Positions 1 to 6,179 of a stretch of DNA of 6,179 bases are shown here, piece by piece. Source of the stretch: Candidatus Omnitrophota bacterium. Lineage in GTDB: Bacteria > Omnitrophota > Koll11 > Pluralincolimonadales > Pluralincolimonadaceae. The notes beneath the pieces were generated by a model. It saw only the letters and a list, made by a program, of their open reading frames with translations. It searched no databases and was not told where the DNA came from. The stretch's first letter is position 1, and every line of letters begins with the position of its first letter. The stretch covers positions 1-6,179 of the forward strand of contig JAKLIT010000078.1 of the NCBI GenBank assembly GCA_022709465.1. The letters are read 5' to 3'. Position numbers and translations under genes: made by a program.

Positions 1-3000
1 CGGAGGGGAGGGGAAGGTCTTCGGTGAAACATGTGTTTATCGCGGCGAAGACCGGCGAGTAATATTTGAAATAATCGCTGATCCCGTTCCATCCCTGGGC
101 AGCCCTGTTCTTTTCGTATTCAAGCATCAGGTAGCCGCTTATGTTCCACCAGGGTATCCTGTCGTATCCCGATGACATTCCCGCGCCGTAGAACTCCATG
201 AACTCGGAAGCAAGGGCTTTCGGGCCGGCCTTTATATCGTTCGCCCCGGCCTCTATAACGAGTTTTGCGAGGAACTCATAAGCGATGTCGAGCTTCATCT
301 TGCCGGGTGTCTGGTCAACCAGTATGCGGACCTGGCCCTCGGCATACCCCATATCACGGTAGGTGGTCTCCACGACTCCGGATACAAACCCGTCCGGAAG
401 GTCGAGTTTCTCCTTGTGCCATGAGTCAGACATCCTGAACTCGTCATCGAAATAATCGAATAGCTCCGCTATTCCGTCGAAGCCGGCCTTATAATATATC
501 AGGGTAAGGTAGCCGCTCTTTTCCCACCACGGTTTCTCGCGCATACCCGATGAGACGCCGGTTTCGTATATCTGCGTGAATTTCGAGGCGAACTCAGCCG
601 GGTCGACGTCTATGCGGTTGGCTTTCGCATCGAGCATGAGGGAGGAGAGCCAGATGTATCCGGTCATCTCCTTGCCGGCATCCGACTGTTTCTCTATGCG
701 TTTTTCTATTTTTGATATCATGCCCGCGTTCTCACGGGGAGATAAGCGGGGATCCTCAAATATGCCCTTTTGCCTCAACTCGTTGTTGAACATCACCTCG
801 TTGATTGTTTTTTCATCAAGGATGACGCCCTGCGCCTTGAGCTCAGCGGCTTCTTCAAGCTGCGGCCCGAGGTAATCCATATAATCGTCCATGCTCCAGC
901 CGTATCTCTTGGCCATGACGTAATAGGATACGGCAAGATATTCGCCGATGCCTTTGGCCCTGATGCCGTCCTTAAGGCCGGGGTATTTGCTGCCGACCCT
1001 GTCCCATATCTCGACGAGGTAGGCCCTGAGCTTGTCGGCGATCTCCTTGATCTCGTAGTTCGAGGGCTTGCCTTCGTTGCCGAGCGTCTGCCATGTGTCG
1101 AGCGCCATGCGGTAATCCGACATGATGCAGATGAGCTTGATGTCGCTCCTCTCGTAATCGACCTTCTTGACGCCTTTCTTCCTGTAATCATAGAGGAACC
1201 TGTCCCTGTTGACCTTATACATCTCGCCCGGGACGGAGGTCTTATACCAAGCGTAATTCACATAATCGAAACCGAGGTATTCCATCACCTCTTCCGTGGA
1301 CATGCCGTTCTTCATTCCGGTCACGATAAGATATTCGAGTTTTCCCTGTTTCCCGGCGACGACGGTCTCGACGATGCCGAGGATAGTTCCGTAAGGGATC
1401 TGTGTGGCCGGGATGATCTTAAGGACCGGCACATAAAAGGTGACCGTGCCAAGCAGCTGGAAAGCGTTCTTTGCGGGTTCCGGCACAAGCTGGAACGGTT
1501 TCAGCGGGACAGAAGGGTATTTCCTGCGGAACTGCGGCATCCTATCGTATTCCGCGAAGAACCTCCTGAGGTTCTCCTCGTTAACTTCGAGCCCCGAATA
1601 ATACAGCGAGAGTATGCCCCTCTGGAGGTATTCGTAGCGTTTCCAGATGCCCCGTTTCCTGGCGAAATCCGCATTCCAGTATTTCTTGGTGTCTTCCCAT
1701 TTGAAGACCTCAGCGATATCCTTCATGGACATTCCCGTCTCGCGGCTCGTTTCGAACCAGAACTGCCCGGTCAACGGGTCCAGCACATTGAACCACGGGT
1801 ATTCCTTACCGTAGCGCGCTATCATCCCGAGACCTTCGGCCCTGTCGAGGGCCATTATAGCCATGCCCGCGATGTTGAATTTCAGGGAAAGGGCTATCTT
1901 GGCTCCCGCGAGCGCTGTAGAGGCGAGCAGGCGCCGTTTTCCCATCTTGTCAGACGCGTCGAAGAAATTCCTGAATGCTGTCAGGTCGCTTAACTCCGGT
2001 TCTTCGAGAGGTGATATTGCCTCGCGCACGAGAGGGGGGACCGCATCCCTGGCAGACGGTTTCAATATCGGTATGGCTACCGAGAGCTTCTCCTGGACCG
2101 GAAGCACCTCCGCAAGCAGTCTCGTCTTTCCCTCGCGCGACTTCAGCACGGGGGCCAGTTTACTGTCGACGACCTTATCAGGAATATAGAACTCTATCTT
2201 CCTGAGATCGGCGCGCATCTTATCGAGAAGGGCCTCTTCCTGCGCGGAATAGCTGAACTTCTCCCTTGATTCCGGGAGGACTAACTTAATCATGTCGTGT
2301 TTGTTGTGGCTCGGAAGGCCCTTGAGGGCTGAGAGCATTATAACGAGAAGCAGGGACGCGGAAGCGATTATATAGGCCTTTTTCAGTTTTTCGCGGGACG
2401 TGAGGCTGTGCGGGTCGAGGTCCCTGACCTTACCGATGGCCGCGATGGCATAGCGGCCGAACATGAGCGAGCCCGCCCACGGCAGTATGCCGAATATCCC
2501 GAATACGGTCATCGGCGCTATCCCCGTGATTATATATATGGCCGCTATCGACGATATTATCAGGCCCATCTTCTGGGCTTCCTCGATCTTAATGTCCCTG
2601 AACTCGTTTTTCGTTATCCTGCCTTCAAGCTCCATGAGTGACAGCGTGCTCGATGTCTTCCACTCGGGGACCTTATTTGCCTTCTCGGATTTATATATCG
2701 AGTACGAAAGCAGGGGTTTTATGACGGTCAACTGCAGGGACGAGACGGTCGTCTCTATCGTCTGCAGGACGCTGTCGAAGAACTGGTCTACGAGCTCTAT
2801 CGCGAAGGCACCCGGGCGTATGGGACGCCCTTCGGCGCGGGACCTGCGGAATATGTACCTTACGGGGTCTATGAACCTGTGCACGAATATGATACCGAAA
2901 AATGAGAGCGCCAGCGTCAGGATGTAGGCGTTTGAATTCGTAGGCACGATAAGGATAAAAGGGAATATCCACAACATGCACATCAGTATTATGAAACAGA

Positions 3001-5467
3001 ACAGCATCGGGTCGGAGAGCAGCCTTCCGATAGCCCAGCTTAAGTGCCACTGGTGGTAATATGTGAGCAGTTTCCTGTAGGAGATCAGCGTCCTGATGGC
3101 CTGGAAATCCCCGATAAGCCACCTGACGTCGCGTATGATGTACGTGACGAAATGCAGCTGGTCGCGCTCGCCGACCGCGACGGAATTATTATAGAAATTC
3201 GCCGTATATTTTATTATTTCGTCCATCCCCGCGTCCTTCAGGTGGTGGAATTTCCTGACGAAGCGGTATTCGCCGGTGTTGATATCGAAATGGTACAGCC
3301 AGACGTCCCCGGCCGCGTCATTTTCAAGCTTTATGAACCTTGTCGTGTCTGCGAGGTCTATGCGCAACACGACGGCGCCGAACTTCTCGAGGACCCTGCT
3401 GACGATAAACCTTCTCGCGCCGAGCAGGCCTTCGCAGTTCCTGCTGAATATCGATTCCTGCCAGTCGTGGGAAAGGACTTTTGCCGGTGAAAGGGTTTCC
3501 GGTTTGAAGACCCTTTCGTAATATACTTTTGTCCTCGTAAAGCCCTTCCCGAAGAAAGCGCGCTCCTTACCGTAGATGCCCGAGACGACCTTCATGTTTA
3601 TCTCGTTCTCTATGTCGCGCTCGTTCTTCATTATCTTCCAATAGATGCTTTCCTTGGCGACGCCGTTCAAGTAGGGGGGAGTTATTACGATATGCGGTTG
3701 CGCTATGACTATATGGCCGTTGTCGGGATGGAGCATTATCGCGAGTGCCTTCTCGAGCTCGCCCGGATAGAGCTCGTTCTTGTCGTCCATGATGACGCAG
3801 AACTCCGAGATCCTCTCCTGGTCGATCTCTACGTCGTCGCCGCGCAGTATGCGTTCCGCCGCCTCATCAGGGGCGCATTGCTTTATACCGAGCGCCTTCA
3901 CGAGGTCGGTCGACCAGACCCTGCAAAGCAACGGTTTGTTCCTGTTCTGGGTGAACTCAAAACCTTCGTCGGTAAAAAGATACGGTTTCGACTGCCCGGT
4001 GTTCATGAAATGCATCAGGTTGCCTATGCCGCCGACCTTCCCGGCGAACCCGCCGGCCTTTATCATGCCTAACTTTGTATTGTCGAACCATTCGCTCTTA
4101 GACCTGTTCAAGTAAAGGAAATCAAGGTTCGAATAGGAATATTCCGACGAGAATTCGCGCAGCCGCTTGACCTCATATTCTATTATCTTGTCGTTCTTCG
4201 TGTCCGACCAGAAAGTCATCACGAGCTGGATGCGCTTGCCGAAAGTCTCGAGCGTGGGTTTTAACGCGTCGATCGTCTTCCTGAAATAAAATATCGCTAT
4301 CTCGGCGTCCGATTCGTTATCGCTCCTCTTGGCGGTTATATAGGATATCTTGAGGGGTTTCTCTTCGGTGTAGTTCGCGTTTATATATTCGCCGAGCTCG
4401 GGAAGCATCTTGTGCCCGGGGACGCTGACGAGGAGGCTGACAATGAACAGGGATATCTTATGGGAGGGTTGCCAGGATATGTAGTAGGTGATGCCGAAGC
4501 AGAGGGCTATCCAGACGAAGGTGATAGCGGGCATGTGCGGAAGGCCCGGGAAACCATAGACGGTAAGGGTGGGGACGATGGCGACGAGCGAAGCGAAGAA
4601 CAGCCGTAGGGAACGCGTAAGGCCTTCATAGAGGTGCGCATCGGGCCCTTTGACGAACGGCGGAGGGATAAGGATATCCCTGTTCTTGCGCAGCTGGTCC
4701 ATCAGAAGGACCGCCTTGCGGTAACGGCCGAAGTCCCGCAGGTTCTTTACGGCGTCCCTGTATTCGGGGTAGTTGTCGAGCTCCCGCGTGAATTTTCCGA
4801 GGAGGCTCAGTTCATGGTCTCCGAGCCGGTGCCCTATGATCCTGCGGGATAGCAGCTCCGGGGGCACGACAAGTTTTTCGGCAAGCGCCGCGACGGCTTC
4901 TTTTGCTTTCGATCCGTCGTTTGCCCTGACCGCATCCCTGAGTTCCGAGAAGATCTGCGTATAATCGGTAAAATCGCTTATGCTGCTGGCTTTCCTTATG
5001 TCTTCCTCGAAGACGGACATGAAATCATGCAGCAATTTTGACTGCACCTCAAGGCGTTTCTGCCTGAGGGTGGAGCATAGGGCGGCTTTGCGTTTTTCGA
5101 GGGAAGAGATCTCGCGGAGTACGGCAGCGTCCGTATTCCTGTCGTCGGATTGGTCATCTTCTACGGACCCGTAAAGGCTCGCGAGCCTTTTATCTATGGA
5201 GCGCGTCTCCCGTTCGTAGCTTTTGGCGAGCCATCTCGTATCGCGGTAGATTATCTCGGCGAGGGCCTTCTTGACGATTATCTCGGACATCACGAAATTG
5301 TGCTGTCCCGGGGTGGCGTACCTGAACCTTCCTCTTTTCAGGTGCCCGAATTTTTCGAGCAGGCGGGTGACGGCGAAAGGCCAGAGGTAACCGGGGCGAG
5401 GCAGTTCCTGCAGGAAATCAGTCAGTTGCTTAGATATCCTGGAGAGTTCGCTCCGGTCGTTTGCCAT
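1..5467 (-). CDS. Giant membrane glycosyltransferase, cyclic beta-glucan synthase (GT84/NdvB)-like, 3' end outside window
   Basis: Seen: one uninterrupted frame of 1822 codons from ATG at 5467, still open at base 1. Residues 1-278 are soluble, with a charged, probably coiled-coil stretch near 79-157. Hydrophobic segments lie at about 286-306, 314-332 and a short one at 338-350. A GT-A-like domain spans about 372-795, followed by likely membrane segments at 820-842, 847-866, 967-984, 986-1011 and 1031-1048. Between them, residues ~885-935 resemble the conserved linker of NdvB that ends in an EWTTA-like motif (here EWKTSS). From ~1053 on I recognise no family; it holds diverged repeats (see repeat entries). 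Known: NdvB-type enzymes polymerise UDP-glucose into beta-1,2-glucan at the inner membrane. Inferred: a membrane polysaccharide synthase; product unknown. The start is forced: the codon just upstream in frame is the deacylase TAA. No Shine-Dalgarno precedes it, suggesting translational coupling. GH94 is not visible but could follow beyond the window. An OpgH- or GT2-like synthase is the alternative. Confidence 0.85.
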   Translation of the reverse strand, partial: MANDRSELSRISKQLTDFLQELPRPGYLWPFAVTRLLEKFGHLKRGRFRYATPGQHNFVMSEIIVKKALAEIIYRDTRWLAKSYERETRSIDKRLASLYGSVEDDQSDDRNTDAAVLREISSLEKRKAALCSTLRQKRLEVQSKLLHDFMSVFEEDIRKASSISDFTDYTQIFSELRDAVRANDGSKAKEAVAALAEKLVVPPELLSRRIIGHRLGDHELSLLGKFTRELDNYPEYRDAVKNLRDFGRYRKAVLLMDQLRKNRDILIPPPFVKGPDAHLYEGLTRSLRLFFASLVAIVPTLTVYGFPGLPHMPAITFVWIALCFGITYYISWQPSHKISLFIVSLLVSVPGHKMLPELGEYINANYTEEKPLKISYITAKRSDNESDAEIAIFYFRKTIDALKPTLETFGKRIQLVMTFWSDTKNDKIIEYEVKRLREFSSEYSYSNLDFLYLNRSKSEWFDNTKLGMIKAGGFAGKVGGIGNLMHFMNTGQSKPYLFTDEGFEFTQNRNKPLLCRVWSTDLVKALGIKQCAPDEAAERILRGDDVEIDQERISEFCVIMDDKNELYPGELEKALAIMLHPDNGHIVIAQPHIVITPPYLNGVAKESIYWKIMKNERDIENEINMKVVSGIYGKERAFFGKGFTRTKVYYERVFKPETLSPAKVLSHDWQESIFSRNCEGLLGARRFIVSRVLEKFGAVVLRIDLADTTRFIKLENDAAGDVWLYHFDINTGEYRFVRKFHHLKDAGMDEIIKYTANFYNNSVAVGERDQLHFVTYIIRDVRWLIGDFQAIRTLISYRKLLTYYHQWHLSWAIGRLLSDPMLFCFIILMCMLWIFPFILIVPTNSNAYILTLALSFFGIIFVHRFIDPVRYIFRRSRAEGRPIRPGAFAIELVDQFFDSVLQTIETTVSSLQLTVIKPLLSYSIYKSEKANKVPEWKTSSTLSLMELEGRITKNEFRDIKIEEAQKMGLIISSIAAIYIITGIAPMTVFGIFGILPWAGSLMFGRYAIAAIGKVRDLDPHSLTSREKLKKAYIIASASLLLVIMLSALKGLPSHNKHDMIKLVLPESREKFSYSAQEEALLDKMRADLRKIEFYIPDKVVDSKLAPVLKSREGKTRLLAEVLPVQEKLSVAIPILKPSARDAVPPLVREAISPLEEPELSDLTAFRNFFDASDKMGKRRLLASTALAGAKIALSLKFNIAGMAIMALDRAEGLGMIARYGKEYPWFNVLDPLTGQFWFETSRETGMSMKDIAEVFKWEDTKKYWNADFARKRGIWKRYEYLQRGILSLYYSGLEVNEENLRRFFAEYDRMPQFRRKYPSVPLKPFQLVPEPAKNAFQLLGTVTFYVPVLKIIPATQIPYGTILGIVETVVAGKQGKLEYLIVTGMKNGMSTEEVMEYLGFDYVNYAWYKTSVPGEMYKVNRDRFLYDYRKKGVKKVDYERSDIKLICIMSDYRMALDTWQTLGNEGKPSNYEIKEIADKLRAYLVEIWDRVGSKYPGLKDGIRAKGIGEYLAVSYYVMAKRYGWSMDDYMDYLGPQLEEAAELKAQGVILDEKTINEVMFNNELRQKGIFEDPRLSPRENAGMISKIEKRIEKQSDAGKEMTGYIWLSSLMLDAKANRIDVDPAEFASKFTQIYETGVSSGMREKPWWEKSGYLTLIYYKAGFDGIAELFDYFDDEFRMSDSWHKEKLDLPDGFVSGVVETTYRDMGYAEGQVRILVDQTPGKMKLDIAYEFLAKLVIEAGANDIKAGPKALASEFMEFYGAGMSSGYDRIPWWNISGYLMLEYEKNRAAQGWNGISDYFKYYSPVFAAINTCFTEDLPLPS
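41..292 (-). repeat. C-terminal protein repeat, copy 5 of about 5
   Basis: Residues ~1726-1809. This is the partner of copy 4 at an offset of 126 residues: G-A-N-D-I (1741-1745), L-A-S-E-F (1752-1756), Y-G-A-G-M-S-S-G (1760-1767), I-P-W-W (1771-1774), S-G-Y-L (1777-1780), and G-W-N-G-I-S-D-Y (1792-1799). The frame continues past it to the window edge, so further copies may follow. Confidence 0.8.
428..670 (-). repeat. C-terminal protein repeat, copy 4 of about 5
   Basis: Residues ~1600-1680. It aligns well with copy 5: L-x-L-D-A-K-A-N-R-I against I-E-A-G-A-N-D-I, then F-A-S-K-F against L-A-S-E-F, then Y-E-T-G-V-S-S-G (1634-1641) against Y-G-A-G-M-S-S-G, K-P-W-W (1645-1648) against I-P-W-W, S-G-Y-L (1651-1654) in both, and a final G-I-A-E-L-F-D-Y against G-I-S-D-Y-F-K-Y. 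The conserved W-W pair and G-Y-L are strong anchors. The fold is probably helical. I do not recognise the family. Confidence 0.8.
860..1057 (-). repeat. C-terminal protein repeat, copy 3 of about 5
   Basis: Residues ~1471-1536 of the giant protein. Features shared with the next two copies are a helix of the form A.KL..Y (A1477-D-K-L), a Y-P pair (1495-1496), then G1508-E-Y-L, a tyrosine pair at 1515-1516, and G1523-W-S followed by D-D-Y-M-D-Y. The G-x-x-L glycine lies 144 residues before its counterpart in copy 4. Similarity is at protein level only; no DNA-level repeat was noticed, so the duplication is old or under protein-level selection. Confidence 0.55.
3083..4354 (-). other. GT84-like catalytic domain inside the giant protein
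   Basis: This domain covers residues ~372-795. In order it shows W420-S-D422, matching the LLSDW-type motif of NdvB; G476-K477 followed by GNL.HF (482-487), in the place of the NdvB RGK..ELN motif; M560-D561-D562-K563 then EL.PGE, in the place of the LDADT metal/nucleotide site; H580-P-D-N, matching the MAHP.N segment; QPHI (590-593), matching LQPR; F638-F-G-K-G-F643, matching F.GKGIYD; L665-S-H-D-W, matching the LSHD..EG base motif; and R782-W-x-x-G-D-x-Q789, matching RW.RGDWQ. The order and approximate spacing of these motifs are what support GT84 rather than a generic GT2 synthase. The second aspartate of DAD appears replaced by K563, so the acidic centre is D561-D562. This assignment is from remembered family motifs, not from a profile search. 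Confidence 0.7.
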
Positions 5468-5938
5468 TTAGATATGTTTGCCGATGTCGGCGACTTTCGG
5501 TTTGGCAAGTTTCTCGAAATCGGAATATTTCATCTTGACGGTGTCGGTATGCGTGCCGCCGTTGAAGACGATCTCGACATCTTCCTTGAGTATCTTGTCG
5601 GAGACCGTGTCGAGCCCGAAGAGGGCGCCGAATGGAGGCATTGCGCCGGGCTTGTAGTCGGGAATGGCTTTTTCGATGTCTTTCTCAGTGGCTATCTTGA
5701 CCGATTTGCACTTCAGGGCCGACTTGAGTTTCTTGAGGTCTATAAGGTGGATCGCCGGAAGGACCGCCAGGGCGAAACCCTTATCCGTCTTCACGAGGAC
5801 GGATTTAATGACCTGCTTGCCGGGGACTTCCTGCGCTGCCGCTATTTCCTGCGCGGTATACGCGAGCTTGTGCTTCAGGGCCTTGTACTTGACTTTATTC
5901 GAGTCAAGGTACTTCTTGAGCTTTGCGGGAATCGCCAT
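5468..5938 (-). CDS. YbaK/EbsC-family aminoacyl-tRNA deacylase
   Basis: A complete 156-residue protein of the YbaK / prolyl-tRNA-synthetase-associated (INS-like) domain family, normal in length for a free-standing member. Known: these cytoplasmic enzymes hydrolyse mischarged tRNAs, most often Cys- or Ala-tRNA(Pro), as trans-editing factors. Seen: K45 in V-I-K-S-V-L-V-K matches the conserved lysine of the active site; G98-A-M-P-P-F-G104 matches the GxxPxG-type loop; G127-G-T-H and the closing D-F-E-K-L-A-K-P are usual for the family. The start ATG has a strong Shine-Dalgarno 7 bases upstream. The gene begins 28 bases after the tRNA-Leu 3' end and its TAA abuts the ATG of the giant glycosyltransferase in the same frame. 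Which tRNA it edits cannot be read from the sequence; the adjacent tRNA-Leu does not establish a Leu substrate. Confidence 0.93.
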   Translation of the reverse strand: MAIPAKLKKYLDSNKVKYKALKHKLAYTAQEIAAAQEVPGKQVIKSVLVKTDKGFALAVLPAIHLIDLKKLKSALKCKSVKIATEKDIEKAIPDYKPGAMPPFGALFGLDTVSDKILKEDVEIVFNGGTHTDTVKMKYSDFEKLAKPKVADIGKHI

Positions 5939-5944
5939 GTCAGG

Positions 5945-5953
5945 ACCTCCTTT
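5945..5953 (-). promoter_or_regulatory. Shine-Dalgarno site of the deacylase gene
   Basis: On the minus strand this reads AAAGGAGGT, a near-perfect anti-16S match, with 7 bases between GGAGG and the ATG at 5938. It fixes the deacylase start and shows a standard bacterial initiation mode. It contrasts with the giant gene downstream, which has no such site. Confidence 0.9.
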
Positions 5954-5966
5954 GTGCGGATTAGGT

Positions 5967-6053
5967 TGGTGCCGAAGGAGAGATTTGAACTCTCAAGACC
6001 TTGCGGTCACTGCGCCCTGAACGCAGCGCGTATGCCAGTTCCGCCACTTCGGC
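5967..6053 (-). tRNA. tRNA-Leu (anticodon CAG)
   Basis: An 87-base class II tRNA including an encoded CCA (5967-5969). The acceptor stem pairs GCCGAAG with CTTCGGC, with discriminator A. The anticodon stem pairs CTGCG with CGCAG around the loop TTCAGGG, giving anticodon CAG at 6017-6019. The long variable arm has a GACC/GGTC stem with a GCAA loop, and the T arm pairs GAGAG with CTCTC around TTCAAAT. It decodes the Leu codon CUG. It begins 4 bases after the stop codon of the upstream gene and ends 28 bases before the deacylase, so it is probably excised from a longer mRNA-containing transcript unless a promoter lies inside the upstream coding end. Confidence 0.97.
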
Positions 6054-6057
6054 AAAT

Positions 6058-6179
6058 CTATTCCTTTACGAACCACATCTTGTCGCGATATTCCTGGACC
6101 ATCCTGCAGGTGTTGAAGTAATGGCTTTGTTTGATACAGTTTATCATAATATCGATCCATTTTGAACCGGTATTAAGGT
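6058..6179 (-). CDS. C-terminal end of an upstream protein, resembles alpha-glucan phosphorylase tail
   Basis: The last 39 codons of a gene entering from the high-coordinate edge, ending in TAG at 6058-6060. The tail contains W-I-D-I-M-I-N, then H-Y-F-N-T-C-R-M-V-Q-E-Y-R-D-K-M-W. Known: many alpha-glucan/glycogen phosphorylases (GT35, especially the shorter TIGR02094 type) end with a W...(M/I)..(A/S)....F...R(M/T)(V/I).EY pattern just before the stop, which this matches. Inferred: a phosphorolytic glucan-degrading enzyme, fitting beside a glucan-synthase-like gene. With only 39 residues the family call is tentative; a glycogen/starch synthase-type GT-B protein is the main alternative. Presence of a coding end is better supported than its identity. 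Confidence 0.5.
   Translation of the reverse strand, partial: LNTGSKWIDIMINCIKQSHYFNTCRMVQEYRDKMWFVKE

Noticed and set aside
793..1191. 132-codon minus-strand open frame rich in Ser, Arg and Thr
   Set aside because: Low-complexity composition typical of a shifted reading of a GC-rich third-position gene; it lies inside the giant frame, which carries repeat copy 3 here.
770..1993. 407-codon open frame on the plus strand
   Set aside because: It is codon-aligned antisense to the giant minus-strand gene; the minus reading gives membrane segments, GT84 motifs and internal repeats, while the plus reading has no recognisable domain. Low use of TTA, CTA and TCA codons in the real gene keeps the opposite strand open.
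2691..3122. 143-codon minus-strand open frame
   Set aside because: It is out of frame with, and wholly inside, the giant gene; the overlapping frame there encodes membrane segments and the RW..GD.Q motif region.
1..5467. Possibility that the giant frame is several genes or contains a frameshift
   Set aside because: Codon phase was checked at many motif positions along the frame (for example M1175 at 1945, M967 at 2569, W669 at 3463, E360 at 4390) and always agrees with the ATG at 5467; no in-frame stop or internal Shine-Dalgarno/ATG junction was seen.
5468..5470. TAA as a possible sequencing error splitting one fusion protein
   Set aside because: The deacylase is already full length with a normal family ending before the TAA, and the next codon is ATG, which fits two adjacent coupled genes better than a broken fusion.
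5150..6121. 323-codon open frame on the plus strand
   Set aside because: It runs antisense through the giant gene start, the whole deacylase gene and the tRNA-Leu. A real coding gene would not be expected to cross all three, and it shows no family motif.

Overview
All genes in this window read on the minus strand, so biological order runs from high to low coordinates. In that order it holds: the last 39 codons of a protein whose tail resembles the alpha-glucan phosphorylase family; a complete tRNA-Leu(CAG) with encoded CCA; a complete 156-residue YbaK-type aminoacyl-tRNA deacylase; and a very large open frame that starts right after the deacylase stop codon and runs off the low-coordinate edge after 1822 codons without a stop. 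Gaps are about 4, 28 and 0 bases. There is no stretch without a gene longer than about 30 bases, and I see no terminator or mobile element, so the layout suggests one transcription unit.

The large frame dominates the window (about 88 % of its length). Its N-terminal 1050 residues have the plan of the membrane glycosyltransferase half of cyclic beta-1,2-glucan synthases (NdvB/ChvB/Cgs, GT84): a soluble N-terminal region, a transmembrane pair, a GT-A type catalytic domain ending in an RW..GD.Q motif, and further transmembrane segments. After residue ~1050 the visible ~770 residues do not show the glycoamylase-like and GH94 phosphorylase domains that follow in classical NdvB. They carry instead a diverged repeat of about 126-144 residues, clear in three copies and faint in two more. 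Whether GH94 lies beyond the window edge cannot be told.

The organism is bacterial (perfect Shine-Dalgarno before the deacylase, class II tRNA-Leu with encoded CCA). Moderate GC with heavy use of ATA (Ile) and AGG (Arg), together with a giant membrane glycosyltransferase gene, is reminiscent of Omnitrophota or a related uncultivated lineage; this is a weak inference from style, not a match. The functional reading is a glucan-related cluster (glucan phosphorylase-like end plus glucan-synthase-like giant) with a tRNA and a tRNA-proofreading gene placed between them.
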